This document shows positions 8,490-16,939 of a DNA stretch of 40,656 nucleotides, in pieces (the first letter of the stretch is position 1; each line of letters starts with the position of its first letter). The notes below the pieces were generated by a model. That model did no database searches and was not told the origin of the DNA. It saw only the letters and a program-made list of their open reading frames with translations. The position numbers and the translations under genes were made by a program. The stretch lies in the NCBI GenBank assembly GCA_035576005.1, contig DATLXH010000137.1, forward strand, positions 1-40,656. Direction: 5' to 3'. The DNA is from DATLXH01 sp035576005 (GTDB lineage: Bacteria; Acidobacteriota; Thermoanaerobaculia; Gp7-AA8).

Positions 8490-9542
8490 TTACCCTAGAT
8501 GTTTAAGGATGGCGTCACCCGCTTCACGCGTCCCCAGTGCTCCGCCCAGGTCGGCCGTCGTCTCACCTGCTGCAATCGTTTTCTGCACCGCATCCTCGAT
8601 CGACTGCGCTTCGGACGTATGTCCCAGGTACTCGAGCATCATGGCTGCTGTAAGGACTGCCCCGGCAGGATTCGCAATGTTCTTTCCTGCGTACTTGGGG
8701 GCGCTCCCATGAATCGGCTCGAAGAGAGAAACCTTCCCGGGGTTGATGTTCCCTGACGCCGCCACGCCGAGTCCTCCCTGGAGCGCCGCGCCCAGGTCCG
8801 TGATGATGTCACCGAACATATTGTTCGTGACGATGACTTCGAACATCTCAGGTGCGCGGACCATCTGCATGGTCAAGGCGTCGACATACATGTGGAAATG
8901 TTCAATCTCGCTGTACTCCGCTGCGACCTCTTCGAATGTTCTGAGCCAGAGATCGCCGCCGAATCTCATCACGTTGTTCTTGTCCGACATGCAGACTGAT
9001 CGCCGTCCGTGTTTGCGTGCGAAATCGAAGGCGTAACGAATGATTCGCTCCACACCCTTCCGTGAAGAGACGTCCTCCTGCACGGCGATCTCGTCCGGCG
9101 TCCCCTTCTTGAAGTGGCCCCCCATACCGACGTAAGCACCCTCGGTGTTCTCCCGGAAGATCACAAAGTCCACATCGTCGGGGGTCTTGCCTTTCAAGGG
9201 GCAAAGCCGCTCGTTGAAGAGCTTCACGGGACGATAGTTGACGTAAAGGTCGAGCTGGAAGCGCATGCCGAGGAGAATGTCGGCCGCGTGCTTCATGTCA
9301 GGAACCCGCGGGTCGCCGAACGCGCCGAGATACACAGCGTCGAACGTCTCCCGGATCTCGTCCATGGCGCCGGGGGGCATCGAGATCCCTGTCTCGAGGT
9401 AGCTGTCGGCGTTCCAGTCGAACGGAACGAACTCGAGCCCGAGATCAGCCGACTTGTTGATTCGCTCGAGAACTCTCATCCCCTCGCGGATCACTTCCGG
9501 TCCAATCCCATCTCCCGGGATCACTGCGATCTTCTTCTCCAT
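8490..9542 (-). CDS. Isocitrate/isopropylmalate-family dehydrogenase
   Basis: A 350-residue NAD(P)-dependent decarboxylating dehydrogenase of the LeuB/Icd/tartrate-dehydrogenase family. It begins KKIAVIPGDGIGPEV, carries the substrate region MRFQLDLYVNYRPVKLF, the catalytic lysine in SDKNNVMRFGG, metal-binding NMFGDIITDLGAALQGGLG and the cofactor loop FEPIHGSAPKYAGKNIANP. The start is ATG at 9542 with a strong GGAGG; the frame stays open further upstream, but that extension is read through a palindromic repeat and has no homologous look. The features VNYRP and ENTEGAYVGMGG resemble both LeuB and tartrate/malate dehydrogenases, so substrate is not assigned. It heads the group with the aconitase-type hydratase. 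Copy B of the palindrome ends 70 bp upstream of the start. Confidence 0.9.
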   Translation of the reverse strand: MEKKIAVIPGDGIGPEVIREGMRVLERINKSADLGLEFVPFDWNADSYLETGISMPPGAMDEIRETFDAVYLGAFGDPRVPDMKHAADILLGMRFQLDLYVNYRPVKLFNERLCPLKGKTPDDVDFVIFRENTEGAYVGMGGHFKKGTPDEIAVQEDVSSRKGVERIIRYAFDFARKHGRRSVCMSDKNNVMRFGGDLWLRTFEEVAAEYSEIEHFHMYVDALTMQMVRAPEMFEVIVTNNMFGDIITDLGAALQGGLGVAASGNINPGKVSLFEPIHGSAPKYAGKNIANPAGAVLTAAMMLEYLGHTSEAQSIEDAVQKTIAAGETTADLGGALGTREAGDAILKHLG

Positions 9543-9612
9543 AAGGCCTCCACATCTGCGGTGCAAAGGGGCGGGATTATATGCAATGCATCTCGCTGAC
9601 TGCCGTCCGACT

Positions 9613-9794
9613 AGCCCGCATTTCTCACAGACCTTTGTCGTGAGACGGCGGAGAGTGGCTTGGATGCGAAGCGCAGGGCGATTTTGCGACGAAGACATAG
9701 TCGACACTATTTCAAGGAGCGACATTGCCGTGCAACGAGCCAGACAGACCGCTATCCGTCGTCTCACGGCGAAGGTCTGTGAGAAATGCGGGCT
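9613..9794 (+). repeat. Palindromic element PAL-1, copy B (complete, 182 bp)
   Basis: The complete reference copy. The outer arms 9613-9652 and 9755-9794 pair at about 37 of 40 positions, starting AGCCCGCATTTCTCACAGAC. The pairing continues less perfectly to a centre at GTCGAC (about 9700-9705), so the whole element can fold as one long hairpin. It sits in the 287-bp gap between the stop of the deacetylase gene and the start of the dehydrogenase gene, both on the minus strand. No target-site duplication is obvious. Confidence 0.92.
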
Positions 9795-9829
9795 TGAGTC
9801 AATGACGAGCAGGAGGTGCAGCTGCCAAT

Positions 9830-10666
9830 TCACAGATCCCGCGGCGCAATGAGCTGAATTCCGCGGCTGGCAATCTCTTGTCTGAGGGTGATGTCACAAA
9901 GAGCATCCGTCTCCGAATCCCAGTCATACCGCCAGCGATAGCGTGCGGCGATCGCTCGGTTGTCGATTCCGGGATGACAGACGAGCTCCGTTACGCCCTC
10001 GACGCTGTCGAGCAATCGCACGATGCTCGCACGATTCAGATGTCCCGCCTCGACGATTCCGATCGTCCGGTTGTTGGTGCGGATCGACCCTTCAATGACC
10101 TGCTGGCGCGCCCTCACACCAAGATGATTGAGGGCCCGAATCGCCGCCGATCTCACGGTGAAACCAGCGACGGGATCGGAAGGAATCCTTACGTATCCGA
10201 TCTTGAACTCCTCGGCCAGACGAAGGACTGTTCGAAAGATTGCAGGCAGAACATGAAGATGCTGATGTCCGTTCATGTGGGTGACAGCGACACCGGCTCT
10301 GAGGACCTTCTCGATCTGCGCGCGAAGTTCACGTTCGACGTCGGCAATCGCGATTCGTCCCGACAGATAGCGAACTGCGAGCTCCCGGTAACTTGGCAGG
10401 AAACGGCCGTCAGCGCCGAGGAGCGAGGGTACGTCGGAACGCGCGCAGAGCGGGCGTTCTTCGACGAGGGTCAAGTGGACTCCCACGTCAATTCCTAGGA
10501 CGGAAAGGCGCTTAAGTGCGGCATCGCTGTCGGCGCCGTTTGCCACGACGCTGCATGCAGTGACGATCCCGCGTTCAGCGGCCTGAATTGCCCCTTCGGT
10601 CATCCCAGGATGAAGACCAACATCGTCTGCGGTAACAATCAGGCGGCTGGTGGACCGTTCATTCAA
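9830..10666 (-). CDS. ChbG/HpnK-type polysaccharide or glycolipid deacetylase
   Basis: A 278-residue YdjC/ChbG/HpnK-family metal-dependent N-deacetylase. The N-terminal LIVTADDVG (Asp14, Asp15) and GHQHLHVLP (about 132-140) give the usual metal ligands; a further CHPG motif is near residue 228. HpnK removes acetyl from a glucosaminyl hopanoid head group, while ChbG acts on chito-oligosaccharides. The start is TTG at 10666, whose codon overlaps the TGA of the preceding glycosyltransferase, indicating translational coupling. That pairing favours a glycolipid or surface-sugar substrate made by the upstream GT2 enzyme. No hopanoid cyclase is in the window, so hopanoid modification is only a possibility. 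Confidence 0.86.
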   Translation of the reverse strand: MNERSTSRLIVTADDVGLHPGMTEGAIQAAERGIVTACSVVANGADSDAALKRLSVLGIDVGVHLTLVEERPLCARSDVPSLLGADGRFLPSYRELAVRYLSGRIAIADVERELRAQIEKVLRAGVAVTHMNGHQHLHVLPAIFRTVLRLAEEFKIGYVRIPSDPVAGFTVRSAAIRALNHLGVRARQQVIEGSIRTNNRTIGIVEAGHLNRASIVRLLDSVEGVTELVCHPGIDNRAIAARYRWRYDWDSETDALCDITLRQEIASRGIQLIAPRDL

Positions 10667-11451
10667 CTGCTCAGAACCTCAACAGACTCCGCCGTCTTGC
10701 CAGACACGGAAGCATCGGGACGATTCGATAGCGGCTTCCGGCGCGGACGGCGCATATCGGGGAACAGTCGAATCAGCTCTCGGAAAATCTTGAGAATCAC
10801 CGCAGGGGACGACAGCGTGGAGTTGCCGTGAGTGCGCGGGAAGTAGTCGAGTCCCAGCTGCTGGATCGTGAACCCGAGGTTTTTCGCTTTGACGATCAAC
10901 TCGGCATCAATGAGAGAGCCCTCGGATTTCAGCTCGATGCTCTGCAGCACCTCGCGCCGAAAGAGCTTGAATGAGAAGTTGATGTCGCGATGAGGCCACC
11001 CGAAAAGAATCCCGATCAGAAAGTTATAAAAGTACGAGTAGACCGTTCTCTTGAAACCCTCAGACGTGCGATCCAGCCGATAGCCGGAGATGATGTCGGC
11101 GCGAGTCACGTAGAGAGCCCTGATTGCCCTGCCCAGGACGTCGGGGTCGAAAGGGAGATCCGCATCCATGTAGAGAACCAGATCTTTGCTCGCTGCGGCA
11201 AAACCGGCGCGAAGCGAGCTGCCGAGTTTCTGGTTGTAGTCATTCCGGATCACACGAATCCGCCGGTTCGCTGCTGCGGCCTGATCCACCAGCATCGAGG
11301 AGCGGTCCGTCGACGCGTCGTCGACCACGATGATCTCGTAGTCCTCGCTGTAAGTCGCCAGCCCTTCGACGGCGAATCCGAGCGCATGCTCGATATTCGC
11401 CTCTTCGTTGAACATCGGGATCACGAGCGAGATGGAAGGCTTGGGAGTCAC
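10663..11451 (-). CDS. GT2-family glycosyltransferase (dolichyl-phosphate mannosyltransferase-like)
   Basis: A 262-residue GT-A fold glycosyltransferase. It begins PSISLVIPMFNEEANIEHAL, then VVDDASTDRS (about 47-56), GSSLRAGFAAA and the metal-binding LYMDADLPFDPD (about 91-102), followed by NFSFKLFRR. There are no C-terminal membrane helices, so it acts at the cytoplasmic face, probably on a polyprenyl-phosphate or lipid acceptor. GTG at 11451 is the only reasonable start, with no good ribosome site; the frame remains open upstream, but that part is read through 35-bp tandem repeats whose period is not a multiple of three. It is coupled to the deacetylase downstream and probably serves the same product as the membrane glycosyltransferase at 12145-14019. 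Confidence 0.87.
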   Translation of the reverse strand: MTPKPSISLVIPMFNEEANIEHALGFAVEGLATYSEDYEIIVVDDASTDRSSMLVDQAAAANRRIRVIRNDYNQKLGSSLRAGFAAASKDLVLYMDADLPFDPDVLGRAIRALYVTRADIISGYRLDRTSEGFKRTVYSYFYNFLIGILFGWPHRDINFSFKLFRREVLQSIELKSEGSLIDAELIVKAKNLGFTIQQLGLDYFPRTHGNSTLSSPAVILKIFRELIRLFPDMRRPRRKPLSNRPDASVSGKTAESVEVLSS

Positions 11452-11495
11452 GAGGAAAATGATACTGCACCGGGAATGGGGAGGAACCGAATGCT

Positions 11496-11652
11496 GGTCT
11501 GCGGCCCGGCTGGCGTGAGCGCGAGGCCCCAGTCTGCGGCCCAGCCGGCGTAAGCGCGAGGCCCCAGTCTGCGGCCCAGCCGGCGTAAGCGCGAGGCACC
11601 AGTCTGTGGCCCAGCCGGCGTAAGCGCGAGGCACCAGTCTGTGGCCCAGCCG
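11496..11652. repeat. 35-bp tandem repeat, about 4.5 copies
   Basis: Units start near 11496, 11531, 11566, 11601 and 11636, each containing CCAGCCGGCGTAAGCGCGAG or a one- to three-base variant. The copies are head to tail without spacers, so this is not a CRISPR array. A 35-bp period shifts the reading frame and speaks against coding use. It lies directly upstream of the GT2 gene and abuts the left arm of the palindrome at 11650. Confidence 0.92.
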
Positions 11653-11864
11653 CCGAAGGCGGCGAAAGATCCCGTAGCACCCGGCTTCAGCCGGGTGAAT
11701 GCGGCGGAGAAAATCGAACAGCCCGCGATAGCGGGCGACAGAGTGGCGGGTGCGTGGATGCCCTGTGGCGCGGTTCTGCCGCCCGCTCACGCGGGCTGTC
11801 TGGCTTGGCCGCTCTTCACCCGGCTGAAGCCGGGTGCTACGGGATCTTTCGCCGCCTTCGGCGG
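11650..11864. repeat. Large palindrome with perfect 50-bp arms
   Basis: The arms 11650-11699 and 11815-11864 are exact reverse complements over 50 bp (containing GATCCCGTAGCACCCGGC). Complementarity continues inwards in a weaker form, for example ACAGCCCGCGATAGCGGGC against GCCCGCTCACGCGGGCTGTC, leaving a small centre near 11757. Within each arm there are further short palindromes (CCGCCGAAGGCGG and ACCCGGCTTCAGCCGGGT). It is non-coding and ends 18 bp before the broken copy C of PAL-1. Confidence 0.95.
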
Positions 11865-11882
11865 CGGGAGTGTCCCCGGGCT

Positions 11883-12010
11883 CGAGGCGCACCGCGATTT
11901 TGCGACGAAGGCATAGTCGGCACTATGTCGAGGAGCGAAATTGGCGTGCAACGAAGCAGACAGGCCGCTATCCGTCGTCTCGCGGCGAAGGTCTGTGAGA
12001 AATGCGGGCT
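11883..12010 (+). repeat. Palindromic element PAL-1, copy C (left arm lost)
   Basis: Matches copy B from its inner left part (CGAGGCGCAC...) through the centre and the whole right arm to GAGAAATGCGGGCT at 11997-12010. The first 50-55 bp are missing and replaced by unrelated sequence next to the 11650-11864 palindrome, so this copy cannot form the full outer stem. It suggests truncation by insertion or deletion. Confidence 0.88.
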
Positions 12011-12046
12011 AGCCCCGCAGACCCCGATTCAAAGGATCTTTATCGG

Positions 12047-12100
12047 TCGGAGCGCCGCCTTCCAGGGGGCCGTATCGCCGGCTGGAAGGGGGCGCTCCGA
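12047..12100 (-). terminator. Strong hairpin after the membrane glycosyltransferase gene
   Basis: Arms 12047-12065 (TCGGAGCGCCGCCTTCCAG) and 12082-12100 pair at 18 of 19 positions with a 16-base loop, 45 bp beyond the minus-strand stop codon. No U-tract follows on either strand, so it may act as an RNA 3'-end stabiliser or may be just another member of the intergenic palindromes. Confidence 0.4.
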
Positions 12101-12144
12101 ACCTGCACGCCGCCACGCTTCCTTCACTCAGGTAAGAATGCGGA

Positions 12145-14019
12145 CTAGCGGAGTGAGGACGCGGCCTGGCGGCGGGTTGCTCCGCGCTGAATCATGGGCT
12201 CCACACTCGGCGTTCGGCTGTTCACGCTCTGACGGGTGGAGAGATCGTGGAGCTTGACTGAGAGTCGCCGCGGATCGCGGTTTCCAACGACCTGAGCCGG
12301 AACGTAAGATCTCGCTGAGACGAGCTTTACACGGCGTGCGCCTGAGCCAATCGCCAGTTCTGTTGCTCGTGGCGGTCCTGCGGCGACGCTCAACTTTCCT
12401 ATCGACACATCATCAACGAGAACCGTCAGTTCATTCGTTGGAAACGGAGTCTCGGCGGCGAGTGACAGTGTCAGGACGAGCCGATCGCCATGCAGCCGAG
12501 GAAGCTCGAGCTCGGCGCTCTGGTCTAGCCACCGCCACGCCTCCCCCGCGATCGTCCTTTCGGAGGCGTAGACTCCGGAGAGCGGCAGGTAACGTCGTTC
12601 CGGCTGAACGGGCACGAGCGACACGGTCCGGTAGTGATTTCTGGTCAGCTTCCCGTAAGCGTCGCTCCACCGCCAGCTGAATGTTCGCGCGCCGGCTATG
12701 TTGCTGCCGCCATCAGTCAGGAGCCACAGCGGAGTTCCCGGACGATCCACCAGCGAGGTCAGTGCCTCGTCGATTCGGCGGGGCTGAAAGCGCCCGAGGA
12801 GGTGGAGTGCGTGGGGACCCAGAGCGAGCTCGTATGCCACGATGCTGTCAGCCGGCAGATGTCGAAGAGCGAATCGGATCGCCTGAATCGGCGGTGATGC
12901 AGTCGTGGACCGCTCTACGATGAGACTGCTGACGTACACCATCGAGCAGGCGCCAATCAGGACGGTCGCCGCGGCGATCACGAAGCGGTTGCCTCCCGCC
13001 AGTCGAGCAAGTCCGATGCTCGCAGCGAACGAGATCATGAGTACCGATGGCAATGTGTACCGGACTGCGTCGGCCGGGTCCATGAAGGCGAGAGCGAAGA
13101 GAAGATACGGAGCTCCCGCCGCGAGGATGGGTATCCAGGCTTTTGATCGAGCGCGGATTGCGCTAACCGCCCCCAGCGCCGCGAGCGCAAGCAGTGGCAG
13201 CGATAGAAGTTTTGGGCCCCACGGATGCGCAACGAAGCGCACCAGCAACTCGCCGAGGGAGCTCCGACCGCGAGAAATGTCGCTGTCATGTCCCAGAAAA
13301 TACTCTCCCTGACCCGCAAGCCATCGATAGGAAAGAGAGGGCCCTCCGACGGCTTCGATCATCGGTACGAGCCACGCCAGGCAGACGATCGTGAACACAC
13401 CCACAGCCAGCAATCGCGACCGCCAGGTCCGAAGTCGCCAGACCGACACGAGGAGCATGGGCAGAATCGCGACACAGTACTGCGGTCGGCAGCCTACCGT
13501 CAGTCCCGCAAACAAGGCCAGCAGGACGGCACCATGCTTCGTCGGCCCCTCATCGAACAGGCGAACAGCCAGATAGAGTGAGATTGAGAGAAATGCGAGC
13601 CCCGCCGGGTCAGAGATGGGAAGGGTCGAGTGGACCAGCATTGCAGGCGACAGATAGAACAGGAGCGACGCGCTCAATCCGATCGCCAGGCGGCCGCTCG
13701 CGCGGGAGAACGCGGCAGCGAACCCCAGCATACCGACAAGACTCGCAAAGAAACTGGTGGTGACGAGCGAGCGGAAAGGATCCTTCAAAAAGAAATTCGC
13801 GACTTTCCCGATTGCGACGAGAACGGGATACCCGGGCGGAGGGGGATGATGGACACGCGGGTCGTACCGGATGAGCGCCTGGGCGAAGAGCGGCTCGTCG
13901 TACTCCCACAGCGTCATCGGGATTGGAGCGAGCTGCACGCAGACGAAGAGAACGATGACCAGGAGCAGAATTCTGGATGGCGTCCACCAGCGACCGATCG
14001 AAAGCGAGAGAGCATTCAA
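12145..14019 (-). CDS. Membrane glycosyltransferase, GT39/ArnT-like
   Basis: A 624-residue integral membrane protein. About ten to twelve hydrophobic segments fill residues 15-370, then a soluble periplasmic domain of about 250 residues follows. The first periplasmic loop has the acidic motif WEYDEPLFAQALIRYDP (about 38-54), in the position of the catalytic Asp/Glu of GT-C enzymes, and HHPPPPGYPVL follows. Such enzymes move a sugar from a polyprenyl-phosphate donor to lipids or proteins on the outer face. Donor and acceptor are unknown. It shares orientation with the GT2 and deacetylase genes about 700 bp downstream, though the repeat-rich gap may mean separate transcription. The ATG at 14019 lies 32 bp from a divergent methyltransferase start; no strong ribosome site is visible. 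Confidence 0.78.
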   Translation of the reverse strand: MNALSLSIGRWWTPSRILLLVIVLFVCVQLAPIPMTLWEYDEPLFAQALIRYDPRVHHPPPPGYPVLVAIGKVANFFLKDPFRSLVTTSFFASLVGMLGFAAAFSRASGRLAIGLSASLLFYLSPAMLVHSTLPISDPAGLAFLSISLYLAVRLFDEGPTKHGAVLLALFAGLTVGCRPQYCVAILPMLLVSVWRLRTWRSRLLAVGVFTIVCLAWLVPMIEAVGGPSLSYRWLAGQGEYFLGHDSDISRGRSSLGELLVRFVAHPWGPKLLSLPLLALAALGAVSAIRARSKAWIPILAAGAPYLLFALAFMDPADAVRYTLPSVLMISFAASIGLARLAGGNRFVIAAATVLIGACSMVYVSSLIVERSTTASPPIQAIRFALRHLPADSIVAYELALGPHALHLLGRFQPRRIDEALTSLVDRPGTPLWLLTDGGSNIAGARTFSWRWSDAYGKLTRNHYRTVSLVPVQPERRYLPLSGVYASERTIAGEAWRWLDQSAELELPRLHGDRLVLTLSLAAETPFPTNELTVLVDDVSIGKLSVAAGPPRATELAIGSGARRVKLVSARSYVPAQVVGNRDPRRLSVKLHDLSTRQSVNSRTPSVEPMIQRGATRRQAASSLR

Positions 14020-14051
14020 GCCGGACGATTGTATGATCTTCCCATCTGATC

Positions 14052-14693
14052 GTGACCTACCTCCGAACGCTCCGGCTACTCACCAGGACTTTCAAACAGC
14101 ATCCCCGCGGTGCGAGGCTTCACGTACTCATCCGCTTTCTGACGTGCCCGTTCCTCCGAACGCTGGACAGTGTCAAGCAAGGCGTTCGCATCCTGGATAT
14201 CGGGGCAGGTCATGGAATCTTTGCAGCGCTGGCGATGGAGTCTGGAGCGGATTCCGTCGTAGCGGTCGAGCCTGACCTCCGAAAATCCTTTCTCCCCTTC
14301 CCCATACCTTCCGTACGGTTTGTGGGCGGTTTCGACGACTCGATTCGCGGGACTTTTGATGTCGTGGTCATCTACGACGCGACCTACAGGATTCCGGTTT
14401 CCGAGAGAGAGGGACTCTTCCAACGGGCCTTCGACCGAGTGCGCCCCGGCGGGCTTTTCGTGCTCAAGGATCTCGATCCGGAAGCTCGTCTGAAATTCGC
14501 ATGGGCCCGGATGCAGGAGTTCATATCCGATCATCTGCTCGGCGTGTCGCTTGGTGAAGGTTTCGTTTATGACACGCGAGCCGAAGTGCAGGCTCGGATG
14601 GAGAGAGCCGGGTTCGTCGATTTCCGATCGCGTCGCGTCGATCGAGGCTATCCCCACTCGCACATCGTATACACCTCGCGAAAGCCGGAGTGA
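14052..14693 (+). CDS. Class I SAM-dependent methyltransferase
   Basis: A 213-residue Rossmann-fold methyltransferase of unknown substrate. Motif I is VRILDIGAGHGIFAALA (about 45-61), with an acidic residue ending the next strand (VVAVEPD, about 69-75), FDVVVIYDATYR near 103-114 and the post-core RPGGLFVLKDLDP. The basic N-terminal 40 residues (LRTLRLLTRTFKQHPRGARL) could touch a membrane or nucleic acid. The start is GTG at 14052. It is divergent from the membrane glycosyltransferase with only 32 bp between starts, so the two promoters must overlap; a joint role in glycolipid modification is possible but not shown. Confidence 0.82.
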   Translation: MTYLRTLRLLTRTFKQHPRGARLHVLIRFLTCPFLRTLDSVKQGVRILDIGAGHGIFAALAMESGADSVVAVEPDLRKSFLPFPIPSVRFVGGFDDSIRGTFDVVVIYDATYRIPVSEREGLFQRAFDRVRPGGLFVLKDLDPEARLKFAWARMQEFISDHLLGVSLGEGFVYDTRAEVQARMERAGFVDFRSRRVDRGYPHSHIVYTSRKPE

Positions 14694-14745
14694 TGCGAAT
14701 CGTGGGGCCTGAGCATCGCGGGAAACTGCTGCCTGGAAAAAACAT

Positions 14746-15513
14746 TCACCCTCGCATCCGGGCGCGAATCGCCGGCGTCAGCAGCCGAACGAGGAGCGTG
14801 AGTCCCGCGAGCAGCGCGCCCGCGACAAGGATCCGGACAAACACCTGCTGCTGCGTGACGAGGCCCGCTGCGAGGGCATCGACGAAATACGCGAAGATGA
14901 ACACGCTCGGGATCATCCCGACGAATGTGGTGACCAGAAAGTCTCGAAACCGGAAGGTTGCGAAACCGGCGAGATAATTGAGAGCCACGTAGGGAATTAC
15001 CGGGATGAGCCGGAGAAGAAGGAGCAGTGTCATCCCCTCTTCGCGGAATCGCTCCCGAGGGAAGCGGTCCACGAGTCTTCGTTCAAGCCAGGGCGGCGCG
15101 ACACCGCGAGCGATCGCGAACGGAACCACGGCCGCAAGTGTCGCGGCCACGAGCTCAATCGCCCCTCCGACTCTCCAACCCCAGACGAGGGCCGCTGCAA
15201 CCGACAGAAAGGTTACCGGAAGAAGAAGGAGCGCGGCGCCGATGTAGCACGCCACGAAAGCCAGCGGAGTCCACCAATGCTGCCTGACGGAAGTGAGCCA
15301 TGTGGAGATCTGCTGCTCATCGAACAGGCGACCCGCGGCAAACATGACGATGAGAGTCGAGACCAGAACGATCACTGAGACTGTGATGACAGGCCGCCAG
15401 AGATTGCGATCTCCGACCGTTAACTGGTCAGCGAGGTCGGGCGACCCTCGCGTAGCTCCTGCAACCCCACTCGGGGGCTCTGGGGGACCGGTGCTATCAT
15501 CCATCTGCTTCAT
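14746..15513 (-). CDS. TVP38/TMEM64 (VTT/DedA-like) family membrane protein
   Basis: About 255 residues with a hydrophilic N-terminal tail and five to six membrane segments. The VTT domain is recognisable in LLLLPVTFLSVAAALVWGW (about 100-118) and in LRLIPVIPYVALNYLAGFATFRFRDF, where the re-entrant loops and the conserved arginine and proline residues lie. Members of this superfamily act in lipid scrambling or polyprenyl-phosphate recycling and in membrane homeostasis; the role here is not known. The start could be ATG at 15513 or 15504; the upstream in-frame codons overlap the divergent gcdH gene start region. It ends convergently with the methyltransferase, 52 bp away, with no clear terminator. 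Confidence 0.85.
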   Translation of the reverse strand: MKQMDDSTGPPEPPSGVAGATRGSPDLADQLTVGDRNLWRPVITVSVIVLVSTLIVMFAAGRLFDEQQISTWLTSVRQHWWTPLAFVACYIGAALLLLPVTFLSVAAALVWGWRVGGAIELVAATLAAVVPFAIARGVAPPWLERRLVDRFPRERFREEGMTLLLLLRLIPVIPYVALNYLAGFATFRFRDFLVTTFVGMIPSVFIFAYFVDALAAGLVTQQQVFVRILVAGALLAGLTLLVRLLTPAIRARMRG

Positions 15514-15539
15514 TATCCCTGCGATTCGAGGAGCCTTCC

Positions 15540-16778
15540 GTGGCAAATTTCCCCGGCGTTGACTACATGGATTTCGACTCTCTTCTCTCCGAAGAAGAGC
15601 TGATGGTGCGCCAGACAGTACGCGACTTTGTCGACGACGAGATCCTTCCCATCATCGAGGAAGCACACCGGCATGAGGTCTTCCCTCACCACCTTGTGCC
15701 GAAGATGGCCGAGATGGGGCTCTTCGGTTCCACCATCAATGAGTACGGGCTTCCGGGATTGAGTCATGTCGCTTACGGACTCATCATGCAGGAGCTCGAG
15801 CGTGGCGACTCAGGTCTTCGCTCGTTCGTCTCCGTGCAATCAGGTCTGGTGATGTACCCGATCTATGCGTACGGGTCGAAGGAACAGAAAGACCACTGGA
15901 TCCCGCGCCTCGCAAAGGGTGAAGCGATCGGCTGCTTCGGTCTCACGGAGCCCGACTTCGGGTCGAACCCGGGCGGTATGCGTACGAACGCGAAGCGCGA
16001 CGGCGACTCCTGGATCCTGAACGGAGCGAAGTCATGGATCACGAGCGGATCGATCGCTGACGTGGCGGTGGTGTGGGCGCGAACCACGGACGGAATTAAA
16101 GGCTTTCTGGTCGAGAAAGGAACGCCCGGGTTCACGACCGCCAATCACATGGGGAAGTTTTCCCTGCGGGCGTCGATCACGTCGCAACTCTTTTTCGAAG
16201 ACTGCAGAATTCCGAGTGAGAACCTACTTCCTGAGACCAGCTCACTAAAGCATCCGCTCGGATGCCTGACTCAAGCCCGTTACGGGATCGCGTGGGGGGG
16301 AGTCGGCGCCGCGATGGCTGTCTACCAGACGGCTCTTGACTACGCGAAGCAGAGGATTCAGTTCGGAGGCAAACCGATCGCCGCCCATCAACTTGTGCAG
16401 AACAAGCTCGCCTGGATGATTACCGAAATCACGAAGGCTCAGTTCCTGGCCCTGCAGATGGGCCGGCTGAAGGATCAGGGAAAGCTAAAGCCTCATCAGG
16501 TGTCGATGGGGAAGATGAACAACGTGAACATCGCGCTCGAGTGCGCGAGAATCGCCCGCGATATTCTTGGAGCCAACGGAATCTCCGACGAGTACCCCGT
16601 CATCCGGCACATGCTCAACCTCGAGTCAGTGAAGACCTACGAAGGGACGCACGACATTCATAATCTCGTCATCGGCGAGGCCGTGACGGGGATTCCTGCC
16701 TACAACCCTCCGATGACCGCCGAGGCGGAGCGTCAGGGGACGGCAACGGCAGCGGCGGAAGCAGGAGTCCTCAAGTAG
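15540..16778 (+). CDS. gcdH: Glutaryl-CoA dehydrogenase
   Basis: A 412-residue FAD enzyme oxidising and decarboxylating glutaryl-CoA to crotonyl-CoA in lysine, tryptophan and aromatic breakdown. Family features are GCFGLTEPDFGSNPGGMRT (about 136-154), the arginine-containing TQARYGIAWGGVGAAM (about 243-258) and the catalytic Glu368 in YEGTHDIHNLVIG. These separate it from the generic acyl-CoA dehydrogenase at 3823-4965. The start is GTG at 15540 with GAGGAG at ideal spacing; the divergent TVP38 gene starts 26 bp away. The C terminus has a short alanine-rich extension. No other lysine or benzoyl-CoA pathway genes are adjacent. Confidence 0.94.
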   Translation: MANFPGVDYMDFDSLLSEEELMVRQTVRDFVDDEILPIIEEAHRHEVFPHHLVPKMAEMGLFGSTINEYGLPGLSHVAYGLIMQELERGDSGLRSFVSVQSGLVMYPIYAYGSKEQKDHWIPRLAKGEAIGCFGLTEPDFGSNPGGMRTNAKRDGDSWILNGAKSWITSGSIADVAVVWARTTDGIKGFLVEKGTPGFTTANHMGKFSLRASITSQLFFEDCRIPSENLLPETSSLKHPLGCLTQARYGIAWGGVGAAMAVYQTALDYAKQRIQFGGKPIAAHQLVQNKLAWMITEITKAQFLALQMGRLKDQGKLKPHQVSMGKMNNVNIALECARIARDILGANGISDEYPVIRHMLNLESVKTYEGTHDIHNLVIGEAVTGIPAYNPPMTAEAERQGTATAAAEAGVLK

Positions 16779-16939
16779 ACCGTAAGCATTCTCCAGCCTC
16801 ATCACGCATCACCGCCTTCACAGGCCGCATGGGCGATTTCTCCGGACATTGCGTATCACTTGCTCGTTCTCGAGCTCGTCAGCCCCTTCGCGAGCTACTG
16901 ACTGAATCACTGACCGACCGATAGTAATCAGGAGCGTGA

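Noticed and set aside
9543..9833. 97-codon N-terminal extension of the isocitrate/isopropylmalate-type dehydrogenase
   Set aside because: It is translation of palindromic copy B and its flank; the family start KKIAVIPGDGIGPEV and a strong ribosome site are at 9542.
11496..11652. CRISPR-like array
   Set aside because: The 35-bp units are contiguous with no spacers and no cas genes are nearby.
11452..11892. 147-codon N-terminal extension of the GT2 glycosyltransferase
   Set aside because: Open only because it reads a 35-bp tandem repeat and palindrome; composition (Arg/Pro/Gly repeats) is not protein-like.
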